Source: Natronococcus sp. A-GB7 (GTDB taxonomy: Archaea; Halobacteriota; Halobacteria; Halobacteriales; Natrialbaceae). From it: 64,000 nucleotides of DNA. A program made the translations under genes and the position numbers. Every line of letters starts with the position of its first letter. Position 1 is the stretch's first letter. Shown here piece by piece: positions 61,116 through 64,000 of the stretch. The notes below the pieces were generated by a model. The model was not told where the DNA came from, searched no databases, and saw only the letters and a program-made list of their open reading frames with translations. The stretch lies in NCBI RefSeq assembly GCF_029688865.1, contig NZ_JARUKV010000004.1, positions 1 to 64,000 on the forward strand. Direction: 5' to 3'.

Positions 61116-61961
61116 TCACGTCGCCAGTCGTCTCCACGCCCCGGCGAGTAGTCCCGAGAGAACGACGCCGACGAACGAAAACGCGAGGACGACCATCAGC
61201 ACGTCCGGGTCGGAGAAGCTCGTCGTAGCGATAAAGAGCGCAATCGCAGCGTTTCGAGCGGCGGTCGTCGTCGCCAACACTTCCCGCGTGTTCCGTCCCG
61301 GTCCACCGAGGGCGTACCCGAGTACTAGCGACGCGGCGATGACGACGGCCGAAATGAACAGCGTTCCCGTGCCGACGAGTGCGAGCATCTCGTTGCTGTA
61401 GGCAGCCAACAGGAGCACGATCAAGAGGAGAAACGAGAGATCGGAGAGCCGTTGTACTGGTGGGTACAGCCGGTTCGTCGCGGAAGGGAATCGAAGATCG
61501 AGCCCCATTCCCGCCAGCAGCGGGAGAAGCTGAATACCGAAGACCATCCACCCGATTGCGAGCGGGTCTACGGCAACGTTCCCGGGCAGAAGCAGTGCTA
61601 AACTCGCCGGTATCGTTACGACCGAGATGATCCCGAGAACGGCCATCAGGCCGCTGGCAAACTCGATATTACTGTTGGACAGTTCCGCGAACTTCGGGCC
61701 GAAAGGGGCGCCGGGAGCCACGGCGATCAGCACGATCCCCGCCGCGTATCCTGCTTCCACGGGAAGCGGACGGACGAGCAGATACGCGAGTACCGGGACC
61801 GCCACGAGATTGACTACCAGTGATTTCGTCATCAATCGCCGCCTGCGGAGTGCGGCCAGTAGCTGACCGAGTGACAGCTCCATCCCGATAGAGAACATCG
61901 TCGAGAGGACGAAGATCGTCGTCGCGACCTCGACGACCGTCTCAACTGACATCGCTACCAT
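61116..61961 (-). CDS. BASS/SBF-type transporter (bile acid:sodium symporter superfamily)
   Basis: A 281-aa polytopic protein with nine to ten TM segments. Supporting blocks are VLSTMFSIGMELSLGQLL, AAGIVLIAVAPGAPFGPKFA (crossover-type motif) and EVLATTTAARNAAIALFIATT. The family couples Na+ to uptake of organic anions. It is not an arsenite pump by motif. GTG/ATG options at 61952 and 61961 differ by three codons; 61961 is used. It stands alone. Confidence 0.85.
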   Translation of the reverse strand: MVAMSVETVVEVATTIFVLSTMFSIGMELSLGQLLAALRRRRLMTKSLVVNLVAVPVLAYLLVRPLPVEAGYAAGIVLIAVAPGAPFGPKFAELSNSNIEFASGLMAVLGIISVVTIPASLALLLPGNVAVDPLAIGWMVFGIQLLPLLAGMGLDLRFPSATNRLYPPVQRLSDLSFLLLIVLLLAAYSNEMLALVGTGTLFISAVVIAASLVLGYALGGPGRNTREVLATTTAARNAAIALFIATTSFSDPDVLMVVLAFSFVGVVLSGLLAGAWRRLAT

Positions 61962-62056
61962 GTTGTGCTCACGGTCTGATCGGTGGGTTCGAAGCGCCAT
62001 GGCGTGGGCGCTCCTGTTTCGCGTTCGGCGGACGGACGGAACGCCGCGCTCGAGGG

Positions 62057-62494
62057 CTACTCCTCGTCGCGCAGGCGCTCGAGGACCTCCTCGGCGTTGT
62101 CGACGGCCTGGTCCTTCTTGGCGGGGTAGGCCTCGACCTTCGCCCGGAAGGTGATCCCCTCGCCGAGGCGGACCTCCTCGCCGAAGGCGGCCTGCTTGTC
62201 CAGTCGCAGGAAGAGTTCGGTGTTCTCGGTGACGCGGTCGTCGAGCTCCCCGAGGAGACCGTCGAGATCCTCGAGGTCGGCGAGCCGCGAGAGGACGTGG
62301 CGAACGTCGTCAGCGTTCTCGACGCGGGCCGACAGCACCAGAATGCGGTCGCCGTAGTGGCCCTCGCTCTCGACGCGTTCGATCTCGAACTCCTCGGGGA
62401 GGAAGGTTCGAAGCGCCTGCTCGACGCGTTTCTCGTCCTCGGTGGCGTAGCAAAACGCCCGCAAGTCGACGTAGTGAAGGGGTATCTGTGGCAT
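62057..62494 (-). CDS. RNA-binding protein, DUF54/PF01877 family
   Basis: A 145-aa archaeal RNA-binding-domain protein. It begins MPQIPLHYVDLRAFCYATED, has the central SEGHYGDRILVLSARVEN and ends with FRAKVEAYPAKKDQAVDNAE. Archaeal members are linked to the exosome/ribosome region and bind RNA. The length fits. It is followed on the same strand, across the BASS gene start, by unrelated genes. Confidence 0.85.
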   Translation of the reverse strand: MPQIPLHYVDLRAFCYATEDEKRVEQALRTFLPEEFEIERVESEGHYGDRILVLSARVENADDVRHVLSRLADLEDLDGLLGELDDRVTENTELFLRLDKQAAFGEEVRLGEGITFRAKVEAYPAKKDQAVDNAEEVLERLRDEE

Positions 62495-62559
62495 CTGCGG
62501 ATACAGTGCGGATCGCTGGTTCGGAACGGGCGGGCGAGCGTCGAGTCGCCCCGATCGGG

Positions 62560-62760
62560 TTACTCCTCGTCTTCGTTGGCGCCGTCAGCCGCCTCGAGGG
62601 AGTCCTCGGGGACGCCGGTCTCCTGACCGTCTTCGAAGCTGATCGTGTAGGTGACGTCGCCGAACATCGACTCCATCGTCTGGGTGACGGTGCCGGTCTC
62701 GCCGTCGAACTCGCTGTGCTCGTCGTGCAGAACGACGTCGTCCTCTTTCTCGAAGCTCAT
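62560..62760 (-). CDS. Small SH3/KOW-like haloarchaeal protein (DUF1918-like)
   Basis: A 66-aa acidic protein with a short beta-barrel pattern: VVLHDEHSEFDGETGTVTQ, VTYTISFEDGQETGVPEDS. It resembles KOW/SH3-like single-domain proteins such as DUF1918. An acidic tail (ANEDEE) ends it. Function unknown; a nucleic-acid or transcription role would be speculation. Confidence 0.72.
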   Translation of the reverse strand: MSFEKEDDVVLHDEHSEFDGETGTVTQTMESMFGDVTYTISFEDGQETGVPEDSLEAADGANEDEE

Positions 62761-62827
62761 AGTGGCCGTTCCCCGGCGCGAGATAAAAAGGGACTGATTC
62801 GCCGCGCGGAAGCCGGTGCCGAGCCGG

Positions 62828-63001
62828 CTACCGCATGCTCTCGAGGGCGTAGACGGTGTCGGACATGAGCCATGCCTCCTCGTTTTCGGCGTCTTCGATA
62901 CTCAGGGCGAAAAACGAGTCCCGGCCGTCGTCGACGGTGATCCGGTAGCTCTCGCTCCGCAGCTCGGTCGTTCGCTCGGACGGCGTCGGGTCGGCGGTCA
63001 C
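62828..63001 (-). CDS. Tiny haloarchaeal protein (DUF7331-like)
   Basis: A 57-aa acidic protein read from GTG 63001 (TADPTPSERTTELRSESYRI...). The end NEEAWLMSDTVYALESMR resembles a family of short haloarchaeal proteins I recall as DUF7331. An in-frame ATG five codons earlier is the alternative start. No function is known. Confidence 0.62.
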   Translation of the reverse strand: MTADPTPSERTTELRSESYRITVDDGRDSFFALSIEDAENEEAWLMSDTVYALESMR

Positions 63002-63045
63002 ACCCGAACTCGGCAAGCCGGAGGGATAACTGGCCCGGTTCGGAG

Positions 63046-63723
63046 TTACTCGAGTTCCTCGAGCAGCGCCTCGGCCGCGGCGCTCGAAGACTCGGGGCCG
63101 CGAGCCGTCAGCAGGTCGCCGTCGACGGTGACGCTCGTGTCAGCGTCGAGCTCGGGATCGAACTCGCCGCCCGCGGCCTCGACCTCGTCGGCGACCCAGT
63201 AGGGGAGCTTGCGGCCGTCGGGCATCACGTCGTTCTCGTCGACGATGTCTTCCTCCCACTCGTTGGGGAAGCCGGTGACCTCGCGGCCGTTGACGACAAA
63301 GGCGCCCTGGCTGTCGCGGGCGAACCCGAGCATGCCGACGGCGTGACAGACGACCAGCGCGGTCCCGTCCTCGCCCTCGACGGCCTCGCGGAGGAGCCGG
63401 CGGGCGTCGCTGTCCTGGTTGACGTCCCACTCGGTGCCGTGGCCGCCCGGGAAGACGACGGCGTCGTAGGCCTCGCCGTCGGCTCGCGCGACCGGCATCG
63501 GGTCGTTCAGTCGCTCGTCGCTCTCGTGGACCTCGCGGACGTGCTCGGCGGTCTCCTCGCCGACCTCGTCGGGATCGGCCGACGTCTCGTCGAGTTTGGG
63601 CGGCCCGCCAGACGGCGTCGCGACGGTGATCTCGACGCCGGCGTCGGAGAGCGTCTCGAGCGGCTCGATGCATTCCTCGCCCCAGTACCCTTCCTCGCTA
63701 ACGACGAACAGCGCTTTGGTCAT
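63046..63723 (-). CDS. DJ-1/PfpI family protein (Hsp31-like)
   Basis: A 225-aa class I glutamine-amidotransferase-like protein. The nucleophilic Cys is in LVVCHAVGMLG, the acidic partner region in EEGYWGEECIEPL, and the strand before is VVFPGGHGTEWD with the conserved His of Hsp31-type proteins. Such proteins act as glyoxalase III, protein deglycase or chaperone. It is divergent from the Hsp20 gene, consistent with a stress-linked locus. Confidence 0.88.
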   Translation of the reverse strand: MTKALFVVSEEGYWGEECIEPLETLSDAGVEITVATPSGGPPKLDETSADPDEVGEETAEHVREVHESDERLNDPMPVARADGEAYDAVVFPGGHGTEWDVNQDSDARRLLREAVEGEDGTALVVCHAVGMLGFARDSQGAFVVNGREVTGFPNEWEEDIVDENDVMPDGRKLPYWVADEVEAAGGEFDPELDADTSVTVDGDLLTARGPESSSAAAEALLEELE

Positions 63724-63861
63724 ACCCGAAGCGAGGGTCGGAAGACGGAAAACGACGAGCCTGGATGCTGCCGCGTTCGCGAACCGACACGTCCGAACCG
63801 GTGACAGTTCCGATACTCGTAAGTGGCTTTTTCGAGGACAGCGGTAGTGGGTCGAACTGCT

Positions 63862-64000
63862 ATGGCCGGCCGACGAAACCCCTTCGACAACCTCGAGGAA
63901 CTGTTCGACCGACTGAACCGCCAGTTCGAGGAGGCTACCAGAACCTGGGAGAGCGAGCAGGGCGAAGGGTTCCCCTTCGGCGCCGGAACGACCACGCTCG
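63862..64000 (+). CDS. Hsp20/alpha-crystallin family chaperone, 5' end only
   Basis: The first 46 codons of a gene cut by the window edge. MAGRRNPFDNLEELFDRLNR is the usual N-terminus of haloarchaeal small heat-shock proteins, and a Gly-rich segment follows (GFPFGAGTT). The alpha-crystallin domain lies beyond the window. A TATA-like stretch near 63828-63834 fits a leaderless start. Confidence 0.65.
   Translation, partial: MAGRRNPFDNLEELFDRLNRQFEEATRTWESEQGEGFPFGAGTTTL

Noticed and set aside
1..64000. CRISPR arrays, rRNA genes, intact insertion sequences or integrases
   Set aside because: No regularly spaced direct repeats, no rRNA-like sequence and no transposase or integrase motifs were seen on either strand.

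Overview
The window is a stretch of high-GC chromosome from a halophilic archaeon (class Halobacteria). The evidence is the strongly acidic proteome, GTG/ATG starts with TATA-like boxes 26-30 bp upstream and no Shine-Dalgarno (leaderless genes), a tRNA-Trp gene with a long intron carrying box C/D guide motifs, and many haloarchaea-typical families (DUF6517-like lipoproteins, DUF5794, FilR1-type regulators, YcaO, tandem UspA). The genus is not determined; a Natrialbales-like genome is a guess.

Layout. 0-9 kb: six UspA domains in five genes, with an ABC1/UbiB-type kinase, a VKOR-family protein, a TIM-barrel isomerase, a methyltransferase/DUF2267 pair and a lipoprotein. 9-16 kb: an aminotransferase and three proton-channel subunits of the MrpD/NuoL-N superfamily with no other Mrp subunits in view. 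16-31 kb: redox and general metabolism (quinone reductase-like MDR, FilR1 regulator, ArsM-like methyltransferase, F420-type LLM oxidoreductase, sulfatase, DsrE protein, GlcD-type FAD oxidase, benzoylformate-decarboxylase-like ThDP enzyme divergent from a beta-propeller, UbiA-like prenyltransferase, LysE exporter, DUF2182/DUF1326 pair, sugar acetyltransferase). 31-41 kb: YchF-like GTPase, GNATs, a decayed DUF2267 fragment, an HExxH membrane protein, large-subunit catalase KatE, crotonase and an orphan PAS/GAF histidine kinase.

41.6-44.2 kb is an accessory island of clearly lower GC next to tRNA-Trp. It holds a two-gene CBASS anti-virus system: a CD-NTase and a Cap15-like two-TM/beta-barrel effector. 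The effector is split into two frames exactly at an A7 run containing a perfect A-AAA-AAC slippery heptamer, so it may need -1 frameshifting, be phase-variable, or be broken. A 20-bp copy of the tRNA-Trp 3' end lies 122 bp away, a relic of tRNA-targeted integration.

44.2-49 kb returns to core genes (DUF5794, guaB, acyl-CoA synthetase). 49.4-55.1 kb is a second accessory stretch: five same-orientation copies of a degenerate repeat (three full copies are each exactly 88 nt; the first copy keeps only its right half and the last only its left half) separate four independent transcription units: a TM protein, a FilR1-BBE oxidase-rhodanese-GNAT operon, a Tat-exported cupin and a GYD protein. 55-64 kb is core again: cytidylate kinase, a sodium:solute symporter operon, lipoprotein, YcaO enzyme, BASS transporter, RNA-binding protein, small haloarchaeal proteins, DJ-1/PfpI protein and the start of an Hsp20 gene cut by the window edge.
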